Shown: piece by piece, positions 53,522 to 53,971 of the stretch | Numbering within the stretch: the first letter of the stretch is position 1 | How the letters are laid out: every line of letters begins with the position of its first letter | DNA from: Candidatus Chloroploca mongolica | GTDB lineage: Bacteria; Chloroflexota; Chloroflexia; Chloroflexales; Chloroflexaceae | Length of the DNA: 53,971 nt | Reading direction: 5' to 3' | NCBI RefSeq assembly: GCF_004762035.2 | Contig: NZ_SIJK02000011.1 | Location: forward strand, 84,248 to 138,218 | Translations under genes and position numbers: made by a program | Notes under the pieces: model-generated | Database searches by the model: none | Told to the model about the DNA's origin: nothing | The model's input: the letters and a program-made list of their open reading frames with translations, nothing else

Positions 53522-53971
53522 CGCAAAGGCGCAGAGGCGCAAAGATTCAAGACGAGATTTTGCGGGGAATGGCTGTCGCGACTTCGCCTGCTGGCTCAGG
53601 ATGCACAAAAGGCAATTTTCCGTGCGGCGCATCGAAGACCCCTCGCTGCGCTCGGGGTGCCAAGGCGGGCGCAGCGGGGTGCCAACGCCATCCCTGTCAT
53701 TCCGAACGGAGTGAGGAATCTTCCCTGCGGCGCACGGAAGACCCCTCGCTGCGCTCGGGGTGACAGGGCGGGCGCAGCGGGATGCCAACGCCAGCCATGT
53801 CATTCCGAACGGAGTGAGGAATCTTCATTGCGGCGCATCGAAGACCCCTCGCTGCGCTCGGGGTGACAGTGCTGGCGCAGCGGGATGCCAACGCCATCCA
53901 TGTCATTCCGAACGGAGTGAGGAATCTTCATTGCGGCGCATCGAAGACCCCTCGCTGCGCTCGGGGTGACA
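53522..53971 (+). repeat. Duplicated pglE flank and SERSEES repeats to the window end
   Basis: GACGCAAAGGCGCAGAGGCG, then the same ~70-base unique segment found at 48250-48320 (GGGGAATGGCTGTCGCGACT), then GTCATTCCGAACGGAGTGAG-type units at 53696, 53799 and 53902, cut by the window edge. Non-coding. Confidence 0.85.

Overview
The window looks like chromosomal DNA of a filamentous Chloroflexota bacterium, probably of the Chloroflexales. This is inference, not a database match. It rests on GC-rich coding sequence, a CrtI-type phytoene desaturase, a very large BTAD/AAA regulator, secreted proteins with paired 'FW...GGL..FGYPLT...WFER' modules, and heavy loads of palindromic intergenic repeats. 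No rRNA, tRNA, CRISPR array, transposase or replication origin was recognised.

Layout. (1) 0-6 kb, minus strand: a secreted clan-A glycoside hydrolase, phytoene desaturase, an OmpR-like response regulator, and a secreted sortase-fold protein that shares surface modules with the hydrolase. (2) 6.3-10.5 kb, plus strand: a 1388-residue BTAD-AAA-TPR regulator carrying an in-frame block of intergenic palindromes. (3) 10.6-48.2 kb, plus strand: a large surface-glycan locus. It opens with a 39-bp repeat leader, a small ORF and a NusG/RfaH-like antiterminator. Then come a WbpA-like UDP-sugar dehydrogenase, an SDR epimerase and a Wzc-type tyrosine kinase with a (Tyr-Gly)n tail. Next is a repeat-rich stretch (16.8-22.4 kb) holding small toxin-antitoxin-like genes and gmd-fcl (GDP-fucose). 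Wzm/Wzt ABC export genes follow, then an AT-variable block of methyltransferases and glycosyltransferases with a Wzy-like membrane protein. The locus closes with a bi-domain oxidoreductase, WecB, a heparinase-glycosyltransferase fusion, and a PglC-PglD-PglE-like trio. (4) 48.2-54 kb: a graveyard of repeats and 3-prime gene fragments (aminotransferase, WecA/MraY-like transferase, HEPN) enclosing a nucleotidyltransferase, hicBA, a nucleotidyltransferase with a truncated HepT, and a TumA/TumE-like pair.

How the genes fit together. PglC would load a first sugar phosphate on a lipid carrier, with PglD/PglE, WecB, WbpA-like and Gmd/Fcl enzymes supplying unusual nucleotide sugars. The glycosyltransferases extend the chain and FkbM-type enzymes probably O-methylate it. 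Wzm/Wzt exports it, with Wzc (and possibly Wzy) setting length. The NusG-like factor would help RNA polymerase traverse the long operon. The variable block shows recent diversification: a composition switch inside wzt, a G8 frameshift and an in-frame stop in FkbM genes, and an epimerase remnant.

Most unusual themes: TA-like modules bracketed by repeats at two places in the glycan locus; repeated 3-prime fragments of the terminal aminotransferase; a ~90-bp hairpin element whose end seems to supply the ribosome-binding site of glycan genes; and possible phase variation of a glycan methyltransferase.
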